Positions 1 to 5,576 of a stretch of DNA of 11,574 bases are shown piece after piece. A program made the translations under genes and the position numbers. The stretch's first letter is position 1, and each line of letters opens with the position of its first letter. Below the pieces are notes generated by a model. It worked only from the letters and a program-made list of their open reading frames with translations, searched no databases and had not been told where the DNA came from. This DNA is from JAUSIK01 sp964362915 (GTDB lineage Archaea; Nanobdellota; Nanobdellia; Pacearchaeales; GW2011-AR1): assembly GCA_964362915.1 (NCBI GenBank), contig CAYIGH010000033.1, positions 1 to 11,574 of the forward strand. The letters are read 5' to 3'.

Positions 1-46
1 TCACCCCTATCGAATTTCCCCATTCTCTCAATTCAACTTCTACCAT
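1..46 (-). CDS. AbrB/MazE-type DNA-binding protein, N-terminus only (runs off left edge)
   Basis: Fifteen codons are visible on the minus strand from an ATG at 46: MVEVELREWGNSIGV, then the window ends. The pattern of alternating residues followed by W-G-N-S-I-G-V is the start of the swapped-hairpin AbrB/SpoVT/MazE DNA-binding domain, typical of antitoxins such as VapB or MazE and of small transition-state regulators. The start is supported by a TATA-like sequence centred about 25 bp upstream, so the mRNA is probably leaderless. A 10-bp palindrome overlaps the start codon, fitting autorepression. The gene lies 157 bp beyond the end of the helicase gene, same strand, with its own promoter. A toxin partner, if any, would lie outside the window. 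The family call rests on 15 residues only. Confidence 0.6.
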   Translation of the reverse strand, partial: MVEVELREWGNSIGV

Positions 47-79
47 GTTTAAACACAATGTATAACTATTTAAATAGTT
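46..79 (-). promoter_or_regulatory. Promoter with palindromic TATA box and start-overlapping operator for the AbrB-type gene
   Basis: AACTATTTAAATAGTT at 64-79 is a perfect 16-bp palindrome whose centre is an archaeal TATA-like box 25 bp before the ATG at 46. TGTTTAAACA at 46-55 is a second perfect palindrome, lying between the TATA box and the start codon. An AbrB-fold dimer bound there would block transcription initiation; that role is inferred from position. Confidence 0.55.
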
Positions 80-202
80 TTCTACTAAATCTGTTAACTT
101 CTAAATAGTAACAAGTAGATTTAAACTTTACGATACAAACGTATATTATTAATTAATATTATACGATACCATAAGAAACAAAATTATATACCAATTTAAC
201 CC
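80..202. other. Intergenic tract with a long AT-rich near-palindrome
   Basis: No gene is seen. Positions 141-164 form a 24-bp near-palindrome: a perfect 12-bp core (TATTAATTAATA, 147-158), one mismatched pair, then GTATA and TATAC arms. Two ACGATAC words, 130-136 and 163-169, lie at its edges 33 bp apart. It sits 39 bp beyond the helicase stop, so it could be a terminator-like element or a binding site. Confidence 0.4.
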
Positions 203-2791
203 TTAAACTCTTCCCTTGCTCCCAATAACCTTCAAGTGCAATTCATGCATCCTCTTCAAAAATTTAGCCCTATCTTCCATCTTTATCAAATCCGATCTAC
301 CCTGCATCATTAAATTCAACCCAAATGGAGAGACAATAGGCACACGGACAAGTTTAACTTTAACTTTCCCATTTTCAATCCACTTCAAAACATCTTCGGC
401 ATGTTTAACATCCATCAAATCCTCAAAAACCTCGCGCCTCGCCTCACGCAGAATAGGAAATTCATTGCTTATTTTCCTAATAGCACTATATAAAAACTCA
501 CTGTGCACTTGCTGCTTTCCAACACTCTTTTCCCTTCCTTTATAATTCCTCAAAATCATCAGGCTTCTAGCAGCGCAATGCCTGAATCTTCTCTTCAAAA
601 TATCAGTCTTATCAATTGCCTCTTTTAATATTGCTCTTAAATCCTTGCTTTTTACCCAAGGAATTATCTTGCCCTCGTCTAATTTCTCGCCCGCAATAAA
701 AAAGCCATTATCATTAATCCCTATTTCAACATCCCTCTGCCTCAATCGAGCAGCAGCATAAGCATAGGCCCTTGATAAAGCATCATTAACTCTCCTTCCA
801 TATAAACTATGAAACAGCAAATATTCTTTCTCCTCTTTGAATTTCTCGACAATTATTGTTTTCTCATCAGGAATATCGCTAAACTCGTGCTGTTCCATAA
901 AATAATTATAAATTTCTTCAGCCACATCTTTTTTGCAATACAAATAGCCCCTAATAAATTCCACGCAATCTTTCCTGTCCTTTATCCTCTCATTAACAAA
1001 TTTCCTAAATTTTCCAATATCACAAGCAACCTCAAAATTCAAAGGCAGCATCTCACTAAACCAAGAAGGAATTGTAGGATTTTTTGAAACATCAGCCATA
1101 ACAAATGCCTTCATGCCTTTAGAATATAAGAACTGATACTTCTGCCCTCCCAAAACAAAAATATCTCCTCGCTTCATTCTTTCAAGAAAAGATTCGTCTA
1201 TCTTCCCAACAACCTGTCCTTTCTTATCGCCTGAGGAAATAACTACGTTAATATGGCTCTCATTAGGAATTGTTCCAATATTTGTCATATATATAACCCT
1301 TGCCAATTTTCCCTTCTTTCCTATCTTCCCCTCTTTCGCATCATACCAAATCTTGGCATACACGTTCCTATGTTCCAAAGCGTAATCTCCAGCCAAATAA
1401 CTTACAACACTAAAAAAATCCTCTTTGCTCAAATCCTTATAGCAATAACTTTTCCTAATAACTCCCAGCATATCATTTACGTTCCATATTTTGCTAATAG
1501 CCATTCCGTATATTTGTTGTGATAAAACATCCAAGGCATTTTTTGGAATTTCAGCACTATCTATTTTATTTTCAATCATTTCTTTCATCAATACACCGCA
1601 TTCAACCATATCATCCCTATCTAAAACAATAAATCTTCCCCTAGGATTATCATGCAGTTTATGTCCCGCCCTGCCAGTTCTTTGTAAGGCCCTAGAAACA
1701 CTTTTTGGCGATCTTAATAACACAACTAAATCAATGCTCCCAATATCTATCCCCAATTCCAAACTAGTCGAACTAACCACAACCCTCAATTCGCCCTTCC
1801 TCAATTTGTCTTCGATCTCAAATCTCTTTTCTTTGCTCATAGAGCTATGATGGGCCCCAATCAGCCCAATATACTTGCCGGAAAATTGACTTTGAAGATG
1901 ATGAATAATTCTTTCAGTTGCAGCCCTCGTATTAGTAAATATTAATGTAGTTCTATTTTCCTGTATTAATCTATCCAATAAATGATACAATTCTTTCTGG
2001 CTCTCAACACTTTCAGCCTCTAAAATATTCGCCCCAGGAAATTCCAAGTCAATTTCAATCTTCTTCATCAATTTAACATCAGCAATCAAGCAATCTCTCT
2101 CAGACCCAACTAAAAATCTTGCAATCTCATCAAGCGGAGAGATAGTGGCACTAAGCCCAACCCTAACAGGCTCAATCAAGCTTAAATCATTTAGTCTTTC
2201 CATACTTAAACTCAAATAAGCACCTCTCTTATTAGTCAGCGCATGTATCTCATCAACTACAATAAACTCCAGGGCGCTTAATTTTTCAACAAACTTTTCT
2301 GTAGTCAATATTATAGCCAAGCTTTCAGGCGTTGTGACTAAAATATGCGGGGCCTTCTTTGCCATCTTAACCCTCTCTGCAATACTAGTATCACCTGTTC
2401 TTAATCCAATTCTAATCTCCTGCATCTTCAATCCTTTTTTTTCAGCTAGCTCTTTAATCTCTTTTAACGGCTGAACTAAATTAAAATGAACATCATTGCT
2501 CAATGCACGCAAAGGCGAGCAATAAACAGCATATATCTTATCTTCGATTTCATTTTTCAAACCCAAATCAACCAAATAATTTAATATGCTTAAAAACGCA
2601 GTCAATGTCTTAGTCCCTCCAGTAGGAGCACTCACTAAAATATTCTTCCTATCGTAAATCGACTTAACACCATACAGCTGCGTCAAAGAAAAATCCCCAA
2701 ATTTAGAAAAAAACCATTCTTCAACTATAGGATTCAATATTTTTCTTACTTCTTTAGTTTTACATATCTCAATATATTCTATTTTTCCCAT
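203..2791 (-). CDS. lhr: Lhr-type superfamily 2 DEAD/DEAH helicase
   Basis: An 862-residue ATP-dependent nucleic-acid helicase of the Lhr (large helicase-related) family, 3'-5' translocases involved in DNA repair and possibly RNA metabolism. RecA domain 1: motif I APTGGTKT (55-62), Ia CSPLRALSND (91-100), RTGDT (131-135), TTPESL (153-158), motif II DEIH (180-183), motif III SAT (214-216). RecA domain 2: motif IV LIFTNTR (283-289), GAHHSSMS (312-319), motif V around STSLELGIDIG (341-351), motif VI QRTGRAGH (370-377). The remaining ~480 residues match the winged-helix, beta-barrel and C-terminal parts of the Lhr core; the length fits archaeal Lhr and not the ~1500-residue bacterial form. The ATG at 2791 has a TATA box 27 bp upstream. 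Oddity: Thr60 replaces the glycine that normally precedes the P-loop lysine. The gene appears intact and monocistronic. Confidence 0.93.
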   Translation of the reverse strand: MGKIEYIEICKTKEVRKILNPIVEEWFFSKFGDFSLTQLYGVKSIYDRKNILVSAPTGGTKTLTAFLSILNYLVDLGLKNEIEDKIYAVYCSPLRALSNDVHFNLVQPLKEIKELAEKKGLKMQEIRIGLRTGDTSIAERVKMAKKAPHILVTTPESLAIILTTEKFVEKLSALEFIVVDEIHALTNKRGAYLSLSMERLNDLSLIEPVRVGLSATISPLDEIARFLVGSERDCLIADVKLMKKIEIDLEFPGANILEAESVESQKELYHLLDRLIQENRTTLIFTNTRAATERIIHHLQSQFSGKYIGLIGAHHSSMSKEKRFEIEDKLRKGELRVVVSSTSLELGIDIGSIDLVVLLRSPKSVSRALQRTGRAGHKLHDNPRGRFIVLDRDDMVECGVLMKEMIENKIDSAEIPKNALDVLSQQIYGMAISKIWNVNDMLGVIRKSYCYKDLSKEDFFSVVSYLAGDYALEHRNVYAKIWYDAKEGKIGKKGKLARVIYMTNIGTIPNESHINVVISSGDKKGQVVGKIDESFLERMKRGDIFVLGGQKYQFLYSKGMKAFVMADVSKNPTIPSWFSEMLPLNFEVACDIGKFRKFVNERIKDRKDCVEFIRGYLYCKKDVAEEIYNYFMEQHEFSDIPDEKTIIVEKFKEEKEYLLFHSLYGRRVNDALSRAYAYAAARLRQRDVEIGINDNGFFIAGEKLDEGKIIPWVKSKDLRAILKEAIDKTDILKRRFRHCAARSLMILRNYKGREKSVGKQQVHSEFLYSAIRKISNEFPILREARREVFEDLMDVKHAEDVLKWIENGKVKVKLVRVPIVSPFGLNLMMQGRSDLIKMEDRAKFLKRMHELHLKVIGSKGRV

Positions 2792-2812
2792 GCAACAATT
2801 CTAAAACTAGCC

Positions 2813-2824
2813 AATTATAAAGTT
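2813..2824 (-). promoter_or_regulatory. TATA box of the helicase gene
   Basis: On the minus strand AACTTTATAATT is centred 27 bp upstream of the ATG at 2791, placing the transcription start at or just before the start codon (leaderless mRNA). Confidence 0.5.
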
Positions 2825-2866
2825 ATGTACCAATCCTATAATTACAAAATCTCAAAGTGATAAAGT

Positions 2867-3082
2867 CTAGGAGCGTCTTTTAAGTTTTCTATTAACTTCA
2901 ACCAATTTGTTTCTATAATTATTGATATCTTCTCTCTCTAAATAACCGCTTTCATAGGCTTGTATTTTATAAGGTATACAGATCTCCATAAGTCTTTCTC
3001 TCTCTTCAAAAAGTTTCACTGTTTCTTCATCAACCATAACAGCCCGCCTTACAGCATTCCAATATCTCTTTAAATAGCCCAT
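2867..3082 (-). CDS. Small basic helical protein, unknown
   Basis: A 71-residue protein I do not recognise. It opens with MGYLKRYWNAVRRA, has an acidic/basic helical middle (EETVKLFEERERLMEI, 18-33) and a predicted helical tail ending KLKRRS. No cysteine pair, signal peptide or membrane segment is seen. The start is supported by its position 25-30 bp from the symmetric TATA box shared with the divergent gene at 3143. Stop is TAG. It lies 75 bp upstream of the helicase start on the same strand; the helicase has its own TATA box, so co-transcription is possible but not required. Could be a small DNA- or ribosome-associated protein; no function is claimed. Confidence 0.6.
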   Translation of the reverse strand: MGYLKRYWNAVRRAVMVDEETVKLFEERERLMEICIPYKIQAYESGYLEREDINNYRNKLVEVNRKLKRRS

Positions 3083-3105
3083 ATTTTTTAATGAAAAAGG
3101 GCGTT

Positions 3106-3119
3106 TATAAATATTTATA
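3106..3119. promoter_or_regulatory. Symmetric bidirectional TATA box
   Basis: TATAAATATTTATA is a perfect 14-bp palindrome between the divergent starts at 3082 (-) and 3143 (+). Its centre is about 30 bp from each start, so one palindromic element, or its two overlapping halves, can place TBP for both directions with leaderless or nearly leaderless transcripts. Confidence 0.6.
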
Positions 3120-3142
3120 TAACTGCCCCTCGTCCCAATTTA

Positions 3143-3418
3143 ATGCCAAAGATCTCAAAGCAAAAAAAAGATAAAATAGCCGAACAAATTCTCCATTATT
3201 TATTCACAATAGCGCCAGAATCAAAATTTACAGCACAAATAAGCATCGAAACAGCGCGGGACGAAGAATTTACGAAAGCCCTCCTCCAAGATTTAAAAAC
3301 TAGAGGCTTTGTAATTGAAATAAACAAAAGTCCAGAAGGCAAACCATATACCAAAAGACAGCGTTGGCGCCTCTCAGACAAAGCTTACGAGGTCTATAAA
3401 CAACACCAGAAGCAGTAA
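3143..3418 (+). CDS. Small winged-helix DNA-binding protein
   Basis: A 91-residue, basic, one-domain protein. The order of elements fits a winged helix: helix 1 (KDKIAEQILHYLFTIAP, 9-25), a middle helix with SIETARDEEFTKAL, a recognition-type helix (LLQDLKTRGF, 47-56), then the wing strands VIEINKSPEGKPYTKRQRWRL (57-77) and a closing helix (SDKAYEVYKQHQ). This suggests a small transcriptional regulator. The ATG at 3143 sits ~30 bp from the shared divergent TATA box, so the mRNA should be leaderless. It is followed 56 bp later by the larger winged-helix gene on the same strand, which has its own TATA-like box. Exact family unknown to me. Confidence 0.75.
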   Translation: MPKISKQKKDKIAEQILHYLFTIAPESKFTAQISIETARDEEFTKALLQDLKTRGFVIEINKSPEGKPYTKRQRWRLSDKAYEVYKQHQKQ

Positions 3419-3443
3419 TTCAGCTATTCCCGCAGAATACAAA

Positions 3444-3453
3444 TTTATATTAA
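3444..3453 (+). promoter_or_regulatory. TATA box for the 3475 gene
   Basis: TTTATATTAA is centred 27 bp upstream of the ATG at 3475. A second AT-rich word nearer the start (CTTATAAAA) is too close to serve as TATA box for that ATG. Confidence 0.45.
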
Positions 3454-3474
3454 GTTTCCGTCTTATAAAAAACA

Positions 3475-4248
3475 ATGCCTGACCAAATAAAAGACCCCGT
3501 TAGAGAGGCCTTTGCCAAAGCAAAACAAGATGTACTCAATTTATCCTCAGAAATAGAATTTTTAAAAAGAGAAATCAATTTACTAAAAAACATAATAAAA
3601 TCGTCATCAAATCAGACAGACAGACCAACAGACAATTCGACAAAAATTCCAACAGAAAACAACGAAAGTCCAGCACAAAACCCTAGAAACCAGACATTCC
3701 AGCACATAAATACAATAGAAAAAATCACTCCAGCACATAATTTACCTTATAAAGCCCCAAAAAGCCAAATTTCCATTATTTCCACAGGAAGTAAAGGGGT
3801 TCCAGCAGACAGACAGACAGACCAACAGACAGACAACAAACAGGGAAATACAAAATTAAACGAATCTTTACACAATCAATTCCAACAGCAAACAAATCAC
3901 CAATCCACTCAAAGATACACAGAAAAAGTGTCTCAAATTTTAGAGTCATTAGACTCTATCAAAAAAGACCTTAGGCTTAAATTTAAACGCCTTACGCCCC
4001 AAGAAATGACTGTTTTTTCCACAATCTACCAGCTAGAAGAAGAAGGCCTTATCGTCGATTATCCATCAATATCTAAGAAGCTAAGCCTGACAGAATCGTC
4101 GATCAGAGATTATACACAAAGAATATTAAAGAAAGGAATTCCTATCATAAAAACAAAGGAAAATAACAAGAAAATTCTCCTTTCGATCTCAAAAGATCTG
4201 AAAAAACTAGCTACTCTATCGACTATCATCCAACTAAGGGGATTATAA
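3475..4248 (+). CDS. Coiled-coil / repeat-linker / winged-helix protein
   Basis: A 257-residue predicted DNA-binding protein. Residues 1-42 form an amphipathic helix likely to make a coiled coil (heptads around LNLSSEIEFLKREINLLKNI). Residues 43-148 are a low-complexity Q/T/N/P/S/D-rich linker with two QTDR-type tracts (46-53 and 111-120). The conserved-looking stretch ISIISTGSKGVPADRQTD (99-116) lies between them. Residues 149-257 hold a helix then a MarR-like winged helix: LTPQEMTVFSTIYQLEEE (173-190), DYPSISKKLSLTESSIRDYTQRILKKG (195-221, helix-turn-helix), wing strands PIIKTKENNKKILLSI (223-238). I recall similar proteins in Pacearchaeota/Woesearchaeota, mostly unnamed. The linker DNA is built of (CAGA)n and TCCAGCACAWAA words that recur in different reading frames. 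The gene converges on a protein of the same plan at 4604-5218. Likely an oligomeric regulator or DNA-organising protein; the role is inferred. Confidence 0.8.
   Translation: MPDQIKDPVREAFAKAKQDVLNLSSEIEFLKREINLLKNIIKSSSNQTDRPTDNSTKIPTENNESPAQNPRNQTFQHINTIEKITPAHNLPYKAPKSQISIISTGSKGVPADRQTDQQTDNKQGNTKLNESLHNQFQQQTNHQSTQRYTEKVSQILESLDSIKKDLRLKFKRLTPQEMTVFSTIYQLEEEGLIVDYPSISKKLSLTESSIRDYTQRILKKGIPIIKTKENNKKILLSISKDLKKLATLSTIIQLRGL
3613..3635 (+). repeat. Tetranucleotide (CAGA)n tract, copy 1, inside the 3475 gene
   Basis: Three CAGA units followed by CCAACAGACA. The first 22 bases (3613-3634) recur exactly at 3810-3831. Here the tract begins on codon position 1 and reads QTDRPTD. Because 12 bp of (CAGA)n encode Q, T, D and R in cyclic order in any frame, the peptide is robust to phase but an indel would shift everything downstream. 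Confidence 0.85.
3669..3740 (+). repeat. Three TCCAGCACAWAA words inside the 3475 gene
   Basis: TCCAGCACAAAA at 3669-3680, TCCAGCACATAA at 3698-3709 and again at 3729-3740, spaced 29 and 31 bp. The first and third copies start on codon position 3 and encode SPAQN and TPAHN; the middle copy starts on position 2 and encodes FQHIN. The DNA word is therefore conserved while the peptide is not. A shorter TCCAGCA follows at 3801-3807. Confidence 0.75.
3806..3834 (+). repeat. Tetranucleotide (CAGA)n tract, copy 2, inside the 3475 gene
   Basis: Four CAGA units, then CCAACAGACAGAC. The copy shared with 3613-3634 begins here on codon position 3, so identical DNA reads RQTDQQTD instead of QTDRPTD. A candidate slippage site: gain or loss of one unit would frameshift the C-terminal winged helix. 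Confidence 0.85.
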
Positions 4249-4603
4249 AAGACTTCTTCGTTATACCGAAAAAATCAGTTTATAGTTACTACTAAAAGAA
4301 ATAAATTTTATAACAATCTAAAAACGCAGAATACAAGGCTTTTAAGCCGTATAAAGGCAAATTCCAGATAATCCCACTTTTACTCAAACTACAATTTTTT
4401 CCACACATCAGAAAAATTGTTCTTTTTACTCCAATCTTCCCTCACTTTTACTCAAACCCTAAGGTTAAAAAATCCCACTTTTCACTTTTTCTAACCAATT
4501 TTACATCTAAATCTCTACTTTCCCCCTAAAGATCTCAAAAAACCTTATTTTATAACTCTCACTTTTCACTTTTTCTTTCATTTTTCCTCTCTAAAAATTC
4601 GCA
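4249..4603. other. Gene-free, G-poor convergent intergenic tract with direct repeats
   Basis: No gene is seen in these 355 bp between two convergent stops. Repeated words: CACTTTTACTCAAAC at 4375-4389 and 4443-4457; ATCCCACTTTT at 4371-4381 and 4472-4482; CACTTTTCACTTTTTCT at 4476-4492 and 4560-4576. From about 4421 to 4600 the plus strand has only about three G. A 9-bp inverted repeat (4391-4399 with 4412-4420) lies within it. The tract is the shared 3' region of both genes, so it must contain both terminators. Confidence 0.7.
4391..4428 (+). terminator. Possible stem-loop/T-tract terminator
   Basis: ACAATTTTT (4391-4399) pairs with AAAAATTGT (4412-4420) around a 12-nt loop and is followed by TCTTTTT. 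It lies 143 bp beyond the stop of the plus-strand gene, which is far for a terminator, and archaea usually rely on T-runs alone. Confidence 0.3.
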
Positions 4604-5218
4604 CTATTCTTTTCTTCCACTCTTTTTAATCCTCACTTTAGCGTATTTTGCCAATTTTTCCCTGATTTCAGGCACTATAAATACCCTCTTTTTACCACTT
4701 TTCTCAACCACTTCCTCAATCAGACCATCACATTTCTGCCTTATTGCATTAACCTGCCCTCTTATTGTAGCCCTCTCTTTCCCTAAAAGAAGAGCCAGAT
4801 CTTCATAACTTAGTTTCATTTCATTATTCAAAATAGTATAAACTATTAATCTTTCATTACTACTTAAATTCTTCAAAATTTCATATATTTCACCTGTTTG
4901 AACAGCTGTTTGAACAGCTTCTTGAACATCTTGAACAGCTGTTTGTTTACCCAAAACAGGCAATTTTTTAAACACCTGTTTGTTTTTTCCAGCTTCAGCC
5001 ACAACATCAATACCCTCTCTCAATCCATCAATCTCCTCCCGAATCGACGACAAATCCATTTGAACCGCCCTAATCAGATCAAACAGCTGTTTATCTTTAG
5101 AATCTAGGTGTTTAACCCATTTTCCGACAACATCCATATCTTTTTTAACTTCAGAAAAACTTTTTTTTGTTTCTTCCTCTAATTTTCTCACTCTTTTTCC
5201 AAAAAACCACCCAAACAT
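4604..5218 (-). CDS. Coiled-coil / AVQ-repeat linker / winged-helix protein
   Basis: A 204-residue predicted DNA-binding protein, the convergent counterpart of the 3475 gene. It starts MFGWFFGKR, followed by a long heptad-patterned helix (residues 10-76: KLEEETKKSFSEVKKDM, VGKWVKHLDSKDKQ, IREEIDGLREGI) expected to form a coiled coil. Residues 92-108 are a repeat linker, TAVQ-DVQ-EAVQ-TAVQ, coded by near-copies of ACAGCTGTTCAA. Residues 117-188 form a winged helix: LSSNERLIVYTILNNE, then the helix-turn-helix LSYEDLALLLGKERATIRGQ (136-155), then wing strands LIEEVVEKSGKKRVFIV. The tail is basic. I recall related starts of the MFGWF...KKD...GKWIKHLD type in DPANN archaea, without assigned function. 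A TATA box lies 25 bp before the ATG, and a degenerate AAACAGCT palindrome sits between them, suggesting self-regulation. Confidence 0.8.
   Translation of the reverse strand: MFGWFFGKRVRKLEEETKKSFSEVKKDMDVVGKWVKHLDSKDKQLFDLIRAVQMDLSSIREEIDGLREGIDVVAEAGKNKQVFKKLPVLGKQTAVQDVQEAVQTAVQTGEIYEILKNLSSNERLIVYTILNNEMKLSYEDLALLLGKERATIRGQVNAIRQKCDGLIEEVVEKSGKKRVFIVPEIREKLAKYAKVRIKKSGRKE
4901..5092. repeat. AACAGCTGTT palindromes within the 4604-5218 gene
   Basis: Perfect 10-bp palindrome AACAGCTGTT at 4901-4910 and 4934-4943, a 12-bp version AAACAGCTGTTT at 5081-5092, and a one-mismatch version AAACACCTGTTT at 4970-4981. Two of them encode TAV of the TAVQ peptide repeats; the copy at 5081-5092 encodes residues of the coiled coil and is unrelated to that peptide repeat. 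A further TTAAACACC lies on the minus strand at 5107-5115. Confidence 0.8.
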
Positions 5219-5228
5219 AGAACTAGAT

Positions 5229-5249
5229 AAACAGCTATTATTTATAAAT
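5229..5249 (-). promoter_or_regulatory. TATA box and half-operator of the 4604-5218 gene
   Basis: ATTTATAAAT (5240-5249) is centred about 26 bp from the ATG at 5218. AAACAGCTATTA (5229-5240), a degenerate form of the AAACAGCTGTTT palindrome found inside the gene and at 5357-5372, fills the gap between TATA box and start. A protein bound there would block initiation. Confidence 0.55.
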
Positions 5250-5302
5250 CTTACTGTTTTAAAGCCTAATAACCAATATCTAACTTAATACAACAAACAA
5301 CA

Positions 5303-5436
5303 TTTAAACACCAACATCAATACATAAAAAACTACTTAAACACCAAACAATACGACTTAAACAGCTGTTTAAACACCACTAAACACCACATTTACCGTCG
5401 ATAAAATGAAATCAACAAAAAACACCACTAAACACC
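5303..5436 (+). repeat. Iteron-like AAACACC array
   Basis: Six direct copies of a (Y)TAAACACCA-type unit: 5303-5313, 5335-5345, 5368-5378, 5379-5388, 5420-5427 and 5429-5437. The first three are 32-33 bp apart, close to three helical turns. Units 3-4 and 5-6 together form an exact 17-bp direct repeat, AAACACCACTAAACACC, at 5371-5387 and 5420-5436. All copies point the same way, as in plasmid or phage iterons or operator arrays. Confidence 0.8.
5357..5372. promoter_or_regulatory. 16-bp perfect palindrome inside the AAACACC array
   Basis: TTAAACAGCTGTTTAA is self-complementary over 16 bp and its right arm runs straight into repeat unit 3. The same core occurs inside the adjacent gene and, degenerate, at its promoter. 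The likely ligand is the dimeric winged-helix protein encoded at 4604-5218 (inference). Confidence 0.65.
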
Positions 5437-5503
5437 CAGAAAATCCATACAAAACCACATAGAAAACCCCAAAATTTTCACATCCAAAAATTAAAAGAAA
5501 ACA

Positions 5504-5540
5504 GCCACAATAACATTCGGCGCGAAGCGCCGAATGTGCC
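5504..5540. repeat. Perfect GCGAAGC hairpin element, copy 1
   Basis: ACATTCGGCGC (5513-5523), loop GAA, GCGCCGAATGT (5527-5537): a perfect 11-bp stem closed by d(GCGAAGC), a sequence known to make an exceptionally stable mini-hairpin. The 37-nt block starting GCCACAATAA recurs ungapped at 6515-6551 with 31 of 37 matches. It ends a few bases before the BRE of the 5577 gene. Confidence 0.85.
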
Positions 5541-5541
5541 C

Positions 5542-5556
5542 AGAAAGTTTTTAAAG
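5542..5556 (+). promoter_or_regulatory. BRE/TATA of the 5577 gene
   Basis: AGAAAG (5542-5547) followed by TTTTTAAAG (5548-5556), centred 25 bp before the ATG at 5577. This predicts a leaderless transcript. Confidence 0.6.
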
Positions 5557-5576
5557 AACAACTATCATATTTTTTA

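Larger units (their letters stand above)
5250..5503. other. Gene-free tract upstream of the 4604-5218 gene holding iteron-like repeats
   Basis: No gene is seen on either strand. The plus strand is markedly C-rich and G-poor. Its centre (5303-5436) carries the AAACACC array and the 16-bp palindrome listed separately. The flanks are A-rich and otherwise featureless to my reading. No tRNA or structured RNA was recognised. Confidence 0.6.

Noticed and set aside
4337..4348. Small hairpin GGCTTTTAAGCC as an RNA element
   Set aside because: The stem is only 4-5 bp and no larger structure or conserved RNA could be recognised.
5303..5436. A CRISPR array
   Set aside because: Units are only 9-11 bp and spacing is irregular (32, 33, 11, 41, 9 bp); no 25-37 bp repeat and no cas gene.
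5303..5436. A canonical archaeal origin with ORB boxes
   Set aside because: I see no match to the ORB/mini-ORB consensus and no orc1/cdc6 gene in the window. An origin-like role is kept only as a hypothesis.
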